Assembly: GCF_000429025.1 (NCBI RefSeq)
Contig: NZ_AUBB01000020.1
Coordinates: 248,001-312,000, forward strand
DNA length: 64,000 bases
Direction: 5' to 3'
Source of the DNA: Actinospineispora spinosispora DSM 44797
Lineage (GTDB): Bacteria; Actinomycetota; Actinomycetes; Mycobacteriales; Pseudonocardiaceae
Part shown: positions 18,701-33,700 of the stretch, one piece after another
Position numbering within the stretch: position 1 is the first letter of the stretch
Layout: each line of letters opens with the position of its first letter
The notes under the pieces: generated by a model
Told to the model about the DNA's origin: nothing
Database searches by the model: none
The model's input: only the letters and a program-made list of their open reading frames with translations
Program-made: the position numbers and the translations under genes

Positions 18701-21700
18701 CCCGAGCGAGATCGCCCAGGGGTGGAACCGGCGCCCCATCCACGTCCGCACCCACTCGCATCTCACCCAGAATGCGCAACACTTCATGACTACCGACCCG
18801 CACATCCCCGTCCGGGCGCTGGGCCCGTGCCTGCCTGTGTCTCATGACCTCCTGGGCCAGCTCGCGCAGCCACCCCACCAGCACCGGCGAGCCGATCGGC
18901 CACCCACCATCGTCCACAGGCACAACATCAGGCAGAGCGTCCGCCGCGCGACGTCGAAGCGTCTGCAACGCCGACTCCACCAGATCAGCGGCCGATACCG
19001 CTCGCAATCCTGACGGCCCCGGCGACACCAAGGGCACCGCGCCAACCGCCCCCGACCAGGCAGCGGCGAAACGGTCAGCCGCGAGGATGTCCTCGGTGAC
19101 GGCATCAGCCCACTCCGCCGTCGATCGCTCGCGCAAAGTCACTCCATCAGCCAACAGCCGATCCAGAGCCGAACGGACCTCCAGTCCGCCCCACGGCACC
19201 TGCTCCCGCTGGGGGTGGGCCTGCTCCACTCGCCCAGCGACGAAAGGCTCGAGCACTCTCTCCAACGTGACACGGTCGTCGATCGCCCGTTTCGCCCGCA
19301 CGGCCGCTACGTCCACGTCCCGAGCGACCAGCGCCTCGAGCCGAAGATCTACCTCGCGGTCTTCACCCGCGACTCCCCCACCCGAGTCCGACGGCCTGGC
19401 CCGGATCACAACCTCGACCACAACGCCCGGTCGTTTCAGCCTGTCCAGCCTGCGGACCAACTCATCAGCTAGCACCTGCGCCCGGTCTCGTCCTCGGTTC
19501 TCGCTGTTGCGGAAGGTGCCCGCGCCGCCACCGGTGACGACAACCCGCACCCCTCGACCACCACCCTCGACAACCCGTTGAGCCTCGGTGAGGATCTGTG
19601 GAACCGACACATCCAAGCGCCGCTCCACGTCGCGCCGCACCGTGTCCGGCAGCGCGGCCATCGTCCTGCCACGTCCGCCGAAGGTCACCGTGACCGGGTC
19701 GAAGTTCTCGGCGGTGCCGACCTGGTCGCCCACGAACACCGCCGGCTCCACCACCAACGACACCGGCAATTGCGGGACGGCATCGAGACCGAGCTCATTA
19801 GCCCGAGAGGCCGCCATCAACCCCCACGCATACTCGTCGAACTCACGCGTGCGATCACTCCAGTGCTGCTGGCGCCGCTGCATCGCCACCAACCCGCCAG
19901 CGTCGCCACGATCAACATCGAAATACCGCATCTCGAGCTGACCAGTCGGCAGCGCCGACCGACGGCCCTGCGAGTCCTTCAAAGACAAGAATTTCGACTT
20001 CATCGTCCCGACGACCGCGTCCATCTCAATCGGCGCGTTGCCACCGGCACCAGACCAAGCCTGGTCGAGCCACTCACGCACCGTGTACTCAACGGCGACC
20101 TGATTTTCCACGGACTTCCGCCGCATCACACGACCGAGCAGATCGGCGCCCAGGCCGTGCTCGGCGATGAAATCCTGATGGTCCTCACGCACCGCTTGCT
20201 CGAACTCGCGGTTCAGCTCCGCGGCATGACCGCTGAGAAAACCGCGGACCCTTGCGGGCAGCTTGTCGAACCACGCCGCCACCGGATTCCGCGACAACAC
20301 CTGGACACCGTTCTTCGCCAAACCAGAACCCGTGCCCCATCCCAGCGCGCCCGTCACACCGTGTGCGTAGACCAGGGCCCCATATCCGGCCAAAGCTTCC
20401 CGATCAGCCGTCACCGCCATCCGCACCCGCGTCCCATCACCCGGACCGGACACCGTGTTGACGAAACGCTCAGCCACCGATGCCCCGAACAGCAGCGCCC
20501 TCTCGTGAGCCGCGACCGAGAACCCCAGAACTCCCTCTGCTTCCGGGTCGAACTGGACATGCTGGTAGATATTCCACAACGCGAACACCGAGGCATCCAC
20601 GGTCAACTGCCCGGAGATGGCGTTTTGGGCAGAGGGGCTCACGCTGACGTTCGCACCCTGTTGGACGTCCATACCGACGCCGCGCAGTACGTTCCCAAAC
20701 CTCTGGCCATGAAGCGCCCCGGTGAGGCTGGACACCACCGTCCGGCCCTCTTCCCACGCCTCCGACGGCGACGCGAAATGCTGCTCCCCCCGCAACGAAC
20801 CTATCGGCCCAAGCTGCGCCTCAGCGACGTGGCGATGCATAGGATCGCGATCACTGACGACCGTGGTGTGCCTGCCTCGGGCGCTGACTTCGCCGTCGCT
20901 CAACACGACCGTGGTCTCCATCTCGAGCCCCACACCGCCACCGAGCCGCCGGCCGACGGTCGACAGATTGCCCAGCACCCCGATGGCCACCGCCTGAGCC
21001 GCCCGCTGCCGCTGCGTCGTCGGCGACGGAAGACGCGCATGCCACCGCCGCCGATAGGTCTGCCACACCGACTCCTTCCGCGCCCGCGTCACAGACACAC
21101 CGTGCTCAGCTAGCGGTATCCCCATGTGAGCCCGCATGTCCTCGTCAAGCACCTGACCAGGCGCCGCGATCGACTCCGACGAATCACCGAGCCCAGGCTC
21201 GACGACCGGAGCTACCGACCTCATCGCATCCTGATCACGATCCCAGATTCCGCTGATGACAAGCCCAGCCAACTCATCCAGCGGGGCACCCGAAACATCC
21301 GCCCTGTCCAGCGCCAGCCGATGCAGCTCATCAGCGACCTCGTACTCGCCGAACGGCATCGAACCCGACCACGACCGCCCAGGAACCTCCTCCCACTTCC
21401 GAGCAAGACCCGCTTGGACCTCCGCAACCAACCGCTCAGAAATGCTTCCGTCGTTCACCCCCGAGTCGTCCCGTGATCCAGAGGGATACGCGGACGAACT
21501 CGAACTCGCCGCCATTGAAGTCGCAGGCTGGGTCGGATTGGTGTTGGCAGAGTCCGGCTCTGTGTCCTGAGCGCTGGTCGTGGCGTTCTCTTTCGAGCTG
21601 TGTAGCTGAGCCACCGCAGCCCGCCACTCGGCGGCGATCGTGGATAGCGCATCAGAGCCTGCGCTCTGATGCGCTATCCGGTGCGCGTCCCACGCGGTCA

Positions 21701-24700
21701 GGACAGCGTGACGCCATTCGGTCGCGCGTTCATCAGTCAGTGGCGCGCTATCCGAACCGCCGAGCTGCGCATGCACAAGCAGCGCGTCGAACGCCTGTGC
21801 CACTGCCTCGCGCCCCGCGCCCTCCCGCACACGCGGATCGGTGTTGTCCCGTTCGCTCTCGATCGCGGCGTCGCCGGCGACCCACGCGGCCAGTACGACC
21901 GCGCCCAGCCCCGCCTCCCCGTCAGCCAGCAACGCCGCGGGCTGCGCTGCACCGGACGGGCCCGCCAGGTCCTGCCCAGCCGTGCCGGCCAAGTCCGCAA
22001 TCGGGTCGGCTCCGACCTCACGCCGCGATATCGCCGAGGCGTTGCGCCAGGCCGCCGCGAACGCCAGCTCGAGAGTCCTCGGCGACCGTGGATCCTGACC
22101 GGCCAGGATCCCGGCATCCCAGACGCTCAGCACCGCGCCACGCCAGCTGGTCAGCTGGCCCTCGGTGTACCGGGCTCCTTCCGCGGCCGCACCCGCCAAC
22201 CCGACAGCCGGCAGGAATCTCACCGCCGAGTCGAACGCCCGCTCCACCGCCGCACGTCCGACCGCTGCCCCCTCCGCGCGGGACAGACCGTCCTCGACGG
22301 CCGCACCGGCGGCGTCGTCACCGGCGGCCAACGCGGCGAATGCAATCGCCCGCCAGCCGCTCTCCTTCGTCCACTGCCCCGGGGACAGTGGCGTGTGTTC
22401 CCCTCCTGGCGCACTCGGGGTGAATCGAGTGTTCGCCGGAGCCATCACGGACGGTCGCGTCTGCCCTGGGTATTTACGGAAGCCGAGGGTGGCAGGCAGC
22501 ACGACGTGGGCCGTGTGTGCGGTGCCACCGCGACGGAACGTCACGGTGTACTTGATCATTGCTTGATAGCGGTCGTGGTCGATCCACACCCGAGAGTTCG
22601 CGGTGATCGAACTGCCCTGTCCTAGCACCGGCCCGCTACGGTCACGGCGGCGTTTGCCGTATTCACCGGCCCCACCGATCGGCAGGACCAGTGTCGACGC
22701 GACCGTGCCACCGCGAGCCTGTGCCTCGTGCTGCCGGACGACGCGGGTCCGATCCTCGACCGTGTTCGTCCGCTTACCGGCGACCGTCAGCTGGTCCCTG
22801 GGTTGAGGCATCGCCGTCGTGGGCTGCTCGTAGGTCAGGCTCTCCACCTGGGCCGATATCTCGACCCCCGCGGTTCGACCCATTATTGTGAACGTGGTGC
22901 TGTCCAGGTGACCGCCCGGCCGGGTCATTTCCGGCATTCCGGTCCGCAATGAGCCGTCGCGGAAATCGTTCTTGATCAAACCGCCGCGGCGCCACCCGTG
23001 GTACACCTTCTTCGACCACGCACCGCTGCCGAAGAACCGCTCCCCTTCGTGGTCCAGAAGTTGGTGCAGCGAATCAATATCAGGAAGGCCCAAAATAAGA
23101 ACGTCGGCGGCGATACCGTCAGTGAAAACGCTGCTCGGCGGTACCAGGAGCGGAACGTCCCGTCCCAAGAACGACACCAGTCCGGTAGCGGACGCTGCCG
23201 CCGCCGAGGCAGCTTGCTCCCTCGCGTGGGACAGGCTGGACAGCTCCGTGGTGGGAACCTTGGTCAGCTGCCGAGTCTCGACGACAACGTGGAAATCGTA
23301 CGGCTCGACCGCGAGTGCCCGCTCCGGACCGATCAGCCCACGGCGGTATCGCGGGCCGTTCTCGACTGCTGCAGCCTTCTCGCCGGCCACCAGTTTCGTC
23401 AGATTGCTCGCCAGTCCGGGCACGTCCAGCACCCGAGGGAAGAGCCGGGTACGCCGGTGGAAGTCAAATTGGAGGTGGAAATCGCCCTCAAACATGCTCC
23501 CGGGCACCCGCGACTTCGTACCGATACCCGTCTCTACCGCGGAAGTGCTCTTGCCGATCGTCTCGATACCGCGCTTATATTCATAGAAAAGCCTTAACAA
23601 CCCGGCCGGCTTGACTCCGAGTGTGGGGTCAATGAGCATGTTGATCAGGACCCCGTATACCGCCAGCAGCCGTTTCTGGAAGTTGCGTCGGGGGTCGGTG
23701 CCATTGTGCTGATAGGTCACGCCGGTCATGTTGGTGAACTCGACGTCCTTGACGTTCGCCTGATGGCGCATATCGTCGAGGACGGCCTTGACCCTGACCC
23801 AGTCGCCGTTGCCCAACTTGATCTCGAGTGCTGCTCCCGCCTGGAGCTCCTTGAGATGCCAGGGCAGGTCCGTGCCCAGCTTGGCGGTCAACCGAGCCGA
23901 TTTCTTGTGCCAGGCCGAACCGAACAGCCACGTGCCCACCGCGTCCAGATCACGAACCGTTGCCGTCAGTCGCGGGTGCGCCGGTTGCGAGGTCGTCGTG
24001 AGTGTCTGCCGGGCGGCGGCAACCGGGCGTCGCCACACTCCCACCACCACATCGCTCTCACCGAGCCTGCCGTTCTCCACGACCCACGGAGGAACCGCGT
24101 AGATCGCGCCGGGCTCATGTCTGGTGTCCGGCTTCGGGTGCACCGGCAGATTACGGGTGGCGAAGACGAATTGACCGGTGGCAGTGGCGCCACGGACGTC
24201 AACCTGGCCTCTGCCGATCGGGATGATCCGGGAGATCAGGGCGGGAACCATCATCGACAGCAACGTCCGGGTCGTGATGTGCACCGTCGTGGTGACTGCA
24301 CCCTTGTAAAATGATCCCGGCTCGATCTTCTTTGCCTTGGACGAGGTGAGGTGGCCTGTGGAACTGCTCCTATCGTTGACCGAGGAGGCGTGATCGGTCC
24401 CCGCGATACCTAGGCCTGAAGCGGAGATACCTATTTGGGTGTTATCTCCGCCCCCCGCGATTGCTACCCGGGTACGTGTTTCCCGCCAACCCAGACTGTG
24501 TTCGCTGGTGCGGTAGAACACATCTGCACCGGTATCGAATTCGACCTGCTTCGTCTTCAGATACTCGGTCATCGTGGCTTCCGCCGAGGCGACCTCGACC
24601 GTCACCCAGGTCAGCCCCAGGCGGAGCGTCACCGTCATCGAAGAGCCGGCGGTCAAGATCGCCAACCGCGGTGTCAGCGACATGCCACCGTAGGAGGCGA

Positions 24701-27700
24701 CCACCTGATTCTCGATGTCCGACCAGCGTCCGGCGAATACGGCCTTCGGCTTGTCGGCAAGTTCCCAGCGCAACAGCTTGACCATGAAGTCCGGGTCATC
24801 CAATGGCAGCACGACATCCTCGGGACCCAGCTCTCGACGTTCGGTCAACCAGGGCGGAGGCTCGAACTCCAACGCCGGAACCCCCGCTGGGATCGACACC
24901 AGCTCGATGTCACCATCACCCTGGCCGGTCGAACCATCGAGCCCGTCGGCACTGCTGCGCTGTTGCGGCGCCGTCGCCACGCTGTCCTCGACCGCGGGGC
25001 CGAGGAGCTCGAAGGTCTGTTCCCCGGCCTGGCCCTCCGGCACCAGGTACTCCTCCAGTGAGGATTTCGGCACCGCGACCAGTGCTCGGAGGGTGCGGGT
25101 CGCGGACTGACTCGCAGCCGAGGAATTGAACTGGCGAGCGAGCTCACCCTCTACGAGGAACAGCGCCATGGGTTCTTCGTATTTGATGAACGCAATGGAG
25201 TTGGTGGCATCGGACGCGCCGTGACCGGAACGCTCGTTCACCACGACAGTGCCGGACAGGTCACCCAGGCCGGACTTGGCGTTCGGGATCGGCCCTTCGA
25301 TCGTCCCCTCCGAGCCGAGGTTCGGCCGCGCCTGCGCCAAGAACCCGCGCAACATCGAATCAGATGCACCTGAGTTCACACCGTTGACCAGGTGGATCTG
25401 CGCCTTGGGTAGGTCCCGCACGTACTGGACCCGCTGAAGCTGCATTGTGCCGGTGGCCTGGTTAGCACCCTGCTTACCGCTGAAAATGGCTTTGGTGTCC
25501 GATTTGATCAGAACCCAGAGCACCTTGATCGTCGCCCAGATCCCCTTCCTGGTAGGCAGCACCGTGTCCCACTGCGCGACGTCATCCATCGGCGTATTCC
25601 GGAGGTCGATCTTGCGCAGCACCGGGGTCTTGAGAACCGAACCCCTGGTCATATCCGGCAACGATGCGCCGATGCTGAGCGGCCCCCAGGTATGCTGCAC
25701 CGTGGTGCGCATCACGGTCCAGTCTTCCCCGTAGACCTGCTGGCCGAGCGCCTCGGTCTCGTCCCAGTAGTGCGCTTGCCCGAGGGCATCGGGTGCCGGG
25801 TCCTCACCCAACAAAACATCAAGCACTATTGCGTGCGGCGGCAGACCGGGACTCTTCCGATCCTGCCCGAGCCACAATTCCGGCTTCGGCCGCGATACCG
25901 TGGCACCGACCGGGAACCTCGGCGCCTGTACCCGCTTGGACACGACACCCCGCGGCGGCGCGTTCCACGTGGTCGCTGTGTCTACCTCGCGACAGTTGGC
26001 GGCCTCCGACTTCGACTTGATCCCGACAACCGCAAGCCCGAATCGTTGCGCCGATACGGCCGCACGCCAGGCATCACCCATCGCTGCGCGCCCCGAGGCG
26101 GTCGAATCCCCGGTCGAGAGCGCCTGCACACCCGCATCCCAGGCACCCAACACGTCCGCACGCCAGCCACGCCGCGCCACGCCCCCGAGCGAGGCACCTC
26201 CCACGCTCTGCACAACATCAACAGCCGCATCAAAAGCATCCTCCGCGGCCTCACGACCCAGCTGCGCCGCCTGCTCCCTCGACGCCCCGCCGGCGAGCGC
26301 CGCACCCGCGGCTTCGTCCCCGGCAACCCACGCCGCCGCCGCGACCGAGCCCCAGCCGCCACCGTGTGCCAACACCTCGCCCAGTGGCTCGCCCGAGGCT
26401 CCCCGCCGCTTCGCCATGGCCGCGCGCCAGGCGTCCCCGAACGCGGTCAGCGCCGCGGCGCTCGACTTTCCGGACGCGTGCGCCTGCACACCCGCATCCC
26501 AGGCACCCAACACATCCGCACGCCACCCGGGCCGCGCCGCAACATCCAGCGCCGCACCCCCGACGCTCTGCACAACATCAACAGCCGCATCAAAAGCATC
26601 CTCCGCGGCCTCACGTCCCAGCCGCACTGCCTGAGCCTGCGGCACCCCCCTGTCCAGTGCCGCTCCCGCGGCCTCATCGCCGGCAACCCAGGCCGCGACG
26701 GCGACCGCACCCCAGCCGAGTTCGCCCTGGACGTCGCTGATCGAACCTGCCGGAACGTGCTCGAACATCAGTTGCCCGAGGCCGTTGAACACCACTGTCG
26801 GGATGACCATCCGCAGCCCGAACCCATGGGTGGACGACGAAGGGTCTCCCGACGAAAGCTGGTGATTGAACTCGCCGTAGCCGGTGAGGCCCAGATCCAG
26901 AGATTCAGCCACCGTCCCGGACACACCACCCCGGATCTGGTGCCGATGTACCCGACCGCTCCCCGCATTGACCGAATTCATCGAATCGATCCTGGCCCAC
27001 AGATCGTCACCCGTGATGTTGCGCAGGTGGGTGAGCTCCAGTACCGACGCGGGAATTCGGATGATCGATCCGTCAGAAAGCTTGACCTCGTACGGTTTCG
27101 ACCCGGTCATCGATTTGAACTCAGAATGCAGTGTTTCTATTTCGAGGAGACCGATGATCTCGTCTTTAACACTGGGCCAGTTATCGCCGAACTTCCGTTG
27201 GCCCCACGCGGTGACGCTGCGCTGCTCGAGCAGCGCACGAACCCCTTCGCCGGAGGGTGCGCGGTTGTCATCGAGTGGGTAGAGGTCCAGGACCACATCG
27301 CCGGTGCCCAACGCCAATGTCTGCGCTGTCTGCTCCGGAGGCAGGTAGTGCTGCGTGATCGGCACCACCTCGCTCGGCACCTCATCGCGCGGCGCCACCA
27401 CCGGAACGTCCGCCAACAACACTTCAGGAGAATGCAACTCGTCGCTGAGCGGGCTGCGCTTCCCCGTCGGCTCACCATGAGTGACGTCCGAAAGGTCGAA
27501 GGTCACGACGAAGTCGGTCAGCAGGCCCACCGCGGGTTCCCTGGTCCGGGTGCGCGCATCGGCCTGGACCTTCGCTCCGAGGGTCTTGGTCTTATACCGA
27601 TCCCGAACGAATCGGGGCCCGTAGTGCATGGCCCAGCTCGTGAACCGGCCTAGGAAATAACCGCTGGTGAACCAACGATGGCGAACATCGCTGTACTGGC

Positions 27701-30700
27701 CGACCGTGGTCGACGGCGACGCGGCGTCCAAGAACTCGAACGCGTCGTACTTCGACTGGTCTGGATTCAAGCGTGTCCGGCTGGCCTTGGCACGGTATGT
27801 CACCGTCCCCTTAACCCGAGTCGTGTTCAGGTTCACCGTGCCAGGCTCAACAGTGAGCGACTGCAACCGAAGTTCCAAGAACGCCAGCTGTAGCTCGCTG
27901 TGCAATGCCGATCGAATCTCCTCGGCCGCGGCCGTCGACATCTCTGGACCAACCGAATCCATCAGACCGTCGACGACAAAATTATCCGGCAACCCGCTCG
28001 GCATGACGTGATATGCGGCGGAAACCTGACCATGCGCCACCATCCGGTCCGGACCCTCGAACGCCCGCTCCTGAGGGAGCCGCGGAGCGGTCGGCGCGGG
28101 CACCACGTCCTCGACACGTGTGTTCTCGCGGAAGGCCGGTTCGAGCTGCGTCGCCGACTCCTCGCCGATCACCGGGAGCACTGCGGTGAACTTCCCAGGG
28201 CGCTCGTGCCGCTGCGGGTTGGTGGATGCGGTGCCTGCCTGCGCGGCCGCGTTGCTCGCCTCATCGACGGTTGTGTCCGTCTGGTCCTGTTGAGCGGCCT
28301 TACCCGGCTTGGCCGGTTTATCGGCCTTGACCACTTCGTACTTGACCTCGACGTCCAGACTCGCGCTGAACACGTCGACCGTGTTCTGCAACCAGCGCCG
28401 CACATCCTTCGTGTCGGCCTCCCGAACCTTCTTACTCATGTAACGACCGGACTTGTCGTTGATCACCAACGTGGAGTCGACCAGCCGGAACTCACCGGCC
28501 AGCTCCCCCTCGACCGTGACCGTAGGCACGCTCGGCGGCACCAAAGACAGCTTCAACCGATCCAACACACTGCCCGAGAACCGCTCAACCGGCCCGCCCT
28601 CGAACCTGTCAGGCACCTCCGACAACGCCGCGATCGTCGGATGCCCCTGACCATTGAAATACACCTTCAGCCGGGTCAGCGGATTGGCCAACTCCGCCAA
28701 CAAACTTCTCAGCTCAATCCGTAGGTTCTCGAACTCCTGAGCGGCAGCCACCGCACCAGCACGCTGCGCCGCCTCAACCTCCTCGACAGCAGCATTACTC
28801 GCGACCAGCGCCTCAACGGCAGCCTTCCGCTGCTCCGCACTCTTAGTCCGACCCTTGGTATCGAGATCTTTCTTGGCGAAACCTTCATCCAGATACTGCG
28901 CCAACACATCCGGCCGCAAGTCCAACACACCAGGATGATTCTCCTGGACAAACTTAAGCAAATCCTCCCATTCACCATCCGTCACTACGGTCAGTATCTC
29001 CTCACAGCCCACATAAGGTTCGCCATCAACCATGATGTGATGCCACACCGCACCGGGACGCTCAAACAACCACGCACGCGGGAACTCACCCAACGAGAAA
29101 CCCAGCGGATTAAGCCGAACATGCCCGCTGGCATCCATCTCATTCGGCTTCACCCGTCCCGGCGCCACATGCTCACCGAACTTGTACGGCGTCAGCTGCC
29201 TGATCCGCTCGAAAAGCGCCTCCCAATCTGTTTCCGACGAAATCATGCGCAAACCGTCGGCTGAGGCAATAGTGGACAGCGTCCCGAGCCCGGTGCGCCG
29301 GGTGGAACTCTCGCCTGACTCAGACGTCGGTGTCTGAGGCGCCACCGACCGAGGAGTTCTCAGCTGTTCCGAGAGCTCCTCGTCCGTTGTGGCCGGCCCG
29401 GTCCCAGTACGGTGAGGGTGGACATCTGCCCACAGCGCCGTCGCGGCCGCGTGCCCGGCGGCCTGGGCGTCCGCGCCGGTCACACCAGTCGCTGCCGCGT
29501 TCCAGGTGGCTGTGACGGCCGCGTCCCACGCGGGGGTGGCGGCCTGTTGCCACTGCGCCACGCTCGCCGCCGTGGGCGGTGACCCCTCGACCTTGATCAG
29601 GGCATTCTCTACGGCCGCGGTCCAGGCGCGTGCCGCTGCCGCATGCCCGACGCTCGCCGCCTGCGCCTTGGTCAAGCCCCTGGCGGCTGAGTCCCACGCA
29701 CTCTCCGCGGCCGCGTGCGCTCCCGCCTCGACCGCTGAGGTCAGCGTCGCCTTCTCGGCCGCAGCCTTGATGATGGCCGGTTTTCCGCCGGGATAATGTG
29801 GCGTGAACAGGGTTACCGGCTCGGCGCGGATCGCCAGGAAGTCAATGCCCGAGTATTTCCGGAAGCCCAGGGTGATCGGTACGACCCCGGAAACGGCGTA
29901 CGAGTCATCGCCATGATGGAAGGTGAAGGTGTATTTGATGGAGCCGTTGTAGCGCTCGTGGTCGACCGCGACTCTGGAGTTTGCGGTCGCCCCGCTGCCT
30001 GAACCATGAACCAGACCGAAACGTCGTCGACCCGCCAGGCCGAACTCGCCTGATCCACCGACCGGCAGTGCAGCGGTCGACGCGAGCGCGCCGAGTTGCA
30101 GACGCCCTTCGTGCCACCGGATATCCCGAGTCTCCCCGCTGCCAGTCGCGGCGGTTCGGGTGGCGTGTGTCAGCTGGTCGTTAGCCGGGCGCTCGTATGT
30201 CAGCTCCACTATTTCGGCTGACGCGTCAACCCAGGCGGGTCGCCCGTTCACCATGAATGTACGGCTGTCCAGATGGCTACCCGGAGCCGTGATCTTCGAC
30301 ATGTTGTAGATCAGTGCGGACTTTCCGAACTCTTTCTTGATCAGTCCGCCGCGGCGCTGCGTGGTGTACGCCCTGGCGTCCCATACCCCCGCACCGAAGA
30401 ACTGCTTCCCGGCCAGGTCCAGGAGCTGGTGCAGTGATCCGACATCGGGAAGGCTCAAGACCATGTCGTCGGGCGCAACTCCCTTGTGCCAGATCCTCGC
30501 GGGGGGCACCGGAATGTTGATCTTCGTGATGGCCGTCGACGCTGTCACCGAGGGCAGCTGCGCGATGGCATGGGACAGCCGCGACTCTTCCTTGGTGGCG
30601 ACCTCGGTCAGCGGCTTCGTCTCGGTGATCACTTGGAAATCGACCATCGAAGTCGCCACCCCGCGTGGCCGGTCCACCAGCTTCCAACGCCGCTTGAGAT

Positions 30701-33700
30701 TCGGGCGCGCAGTGATGCCGGTGTTTCGGCCGATCTGGGTCAGCGTGCGCTGGTCTGCTTGTTCTCGTAGAGCTTGATACCGCCGCGCAAGGGCGCTTCG
30801 CTGATCATCAGTCGCAGTGCGCAGTTCTTCAGCCGCCGTCGCCAGCGACTTCATCTCGTTCTGGATCGTCTTCGGAAGACGAGTGTCGAGTACCCGGGTG
30901 AAGTATCGTGGAGCTAGCCGGAAGTCAAAATAGAGTCGAGCGGCGCCGTTGAAGGAGCTGCCGGGGACCCGTGACTTCGTCCCGAATGACGACTCGACGG
31001 TGCTGTTTTCGTGAGCGATTCGTTCGCCGCCTCCCATATTGAGGTAGGCGGCCCCGACCGTTCCGGCCGGATAATGACCGAGAGTCGGGTCGATCACCAG
31101 GTCGACGATGAAGCCCTTGACTGTCAGGTTTCGCTTATGGAAGTTCCGCAGCGGATTACTTCCGCTTTGCTGCGAACTCATCCCCGACATGTTCGTGAAC
31201 TCTGTGTCCTTGTTGTTGGCCTGATGCTCCATCTCGTCGATAGCCGCGGTGACGAAGACTTTATCGCCACGGCCCAGGCTGATCTCCCACGCTTCACCGG
31301 CGACCATTCCTTCGAAGCGATGCAGCACATCAAATGGCCGAACGTTGTCCGCCAACTTGGCCTTGACCTTGTTCCAGCGACGGCCGAAGAGATCGCTCCC
31401 CCGTTCGTCGAGGGCATCGAGGTTCAGCCCTACTGGGGGACGCCGGCTCTCGGTCAATGAATCCGCTGCCGCTGAACCAGTTCTTCCGAGTGTCACCTGT
31501 GGCGACACATCCACCACGACGTCGCTGTCGCCAAGCCTTCTGGACTGCGCTATCCGTGCCGGTACCGCGAAGATCTTGTCCGGCTGATGACTTGCGTCAA
31601 GCGCCGGGTGAACCGGCAGATCACGGGCCGGGAAAATGAACTCCCCGCTCCCCATCGGAGCAAGTAGCTCAGTTGGGCGCTTGCCGTAGTATTCGATTTG
31701 AACGTAAGTCACAAAATGGCCGACATAGAAGGCGCCCGGCTCAATCACCTTGACCTTGCCGGAGGTAATACTGTTCTGGTTCCGGGAATACTGATTTTTT
31801 ACCGTGACCAAGTCTTGGCCGACAATCGGATGGAAAGAGCCGGATACCGGCGTCGGCACACCCAATTCTGCCGTGATCGCTGGAGCCGTGGCCGCCACCC
31901 GGTACTGGCTGTGGTGCCAGACGAAGCCACGCTCACCAGCTTGATAAGAGAGATCGCGTCCCGTATCAAATTCTACAGTCGGGTGCAGTCGCAGGAACTC
32001 GGTCATCGTAGCCTGCGCCGAATAAATGGTGATCTTGGCTTTGGTGGACCCGGCCGTGATCTTCTGCGACACGGTACGACCCGCGGTCAGCCCGGTCAGC
32101 TGCGGAAGCAACGTGCCGCCACCGAACGACGCCGTCACCTGATTTTCGATCTCCACCCAGCGGCCGGCGAATGCCGCAGCCGGTGCATCCGAAAGACGTT
32201 CGCGCAACGCGATGATCAAGAAATCAGGATCATCGAAAGGCATCACGACATCCATGGCGCCGAACCGGCCATGCTCAGACATCCGAAGCGGCGGGGCGAA
32301 CTCCAGCTCCCCCGCGGGAATTGCCTCACTGGTCACCGCCTCGCCACCGACCGCCAGGCCCCCGTCACCAGCTGTCTGCTTGGCGACCGGTGCGGTGACC
32401 AGTGCCTGTTCTGTTGTGGGCGTCGCCGCGGGGGTGTCCTCGATTGCGCTCTGATCGGCCGCTGTGTCGGCCGCGGCACTCCGGGATGCGGGAGCCGCGC
32501 TCAGCGCGGAGGCGTCGGCGCCGGATACCCCCACCTTCCTCGGCCCGTCCGGGGTGACCGACGCTGCCCACTCCTCGGCGCCGGCGACCACGGACGCCGC
32601 CCACTCGTCCACTGCCACGACAGTGGATGCCGCCCACTCATCGGCCGCGGTAATCGCCGCCATGGACGGTACCGATGCTTCTGGCGTTGCGGCAGCCTTG
32701 GCTCGTTGGGTGAGGTCGATCGTCTGCTGTCTGGCCGGCCCTTCCGGCACTTCATACTCTTCGAGCGCGGTTTTAGGTACGGCGACGACAAAGCGGATTT
32801 TGCGGGCCAGCGGAGTGTCCGTACCCGTAGCGGTAAATTGCTGCGTCAGCTCAGCTTCGGCGATGAATATCGCCATGGGCTCCAAGTACTTGAGGTAGGC
32901 GATCGAGTTGGCGGTCTCACCGATTCCGGTTCCCTTACGGATACTGATCGAGTGCCCTGCCGAGGCATCCGACAGTCCACCCTCGACCAGCTGTGCACCG
33001 CCGGCCCCGGACAGCTCGGACACCCCGCCCTCGACCAGCGAATCACCAACCGCGCCCACCGAACTGATATGCGGAAGGTTCACCCCAGCCCCGAACCAGG
33101 ACATTTCCGCCTCGGACATGCCTTCGCTGAGACTGTTCACCATATGCAGTTGGGCCTTGTCAAGGCTCCGAACGAACTGAACATTTTTCAGCTCAGCAGT
33201 TCCTGTTACCTGAGTGGTACTGAGGTCAGGGCCGGAGCGTTGCGCATTCACCGGACGGCTCTTCGCCGACGTCAGCGTCTGCTTCAACAATGAGAAGGGC
33301 CGATTGGCCAGCTTGAGTATGCGTTTCGTCTTCGACAATCGCGGCGAGTCAAGGTCGTGTTCCCGAATAATCGGGGTCTTGAGCGCGCCTCCTCGTGTCA
33401 GGTCTGGCAGCGACGCACCGAGTCTGAGCACACCGAACGTGTCTCGCACCACACCGCTGAGTCCCCGGTCCCAGCCATCGCCGAACGCGGCCCGCCCGGC
33501 ACCCTCTGTTCCCTGCCAAAATCCCTGCGAGTGTCCCTGACCGGGGACCTTGTCCTCACCCAGCATCACCTGGAGCACCAGCGAATGACGAGGCAGGCCC
33601 ACGATGGACGGATTCCGACCACGCCAGGACCCAAGTTTCGGACGCCAGGCCTTCGTGCCCGCCGCCAACGCCGGCGCCTCCATTCGCCTCGGCACGGTCG

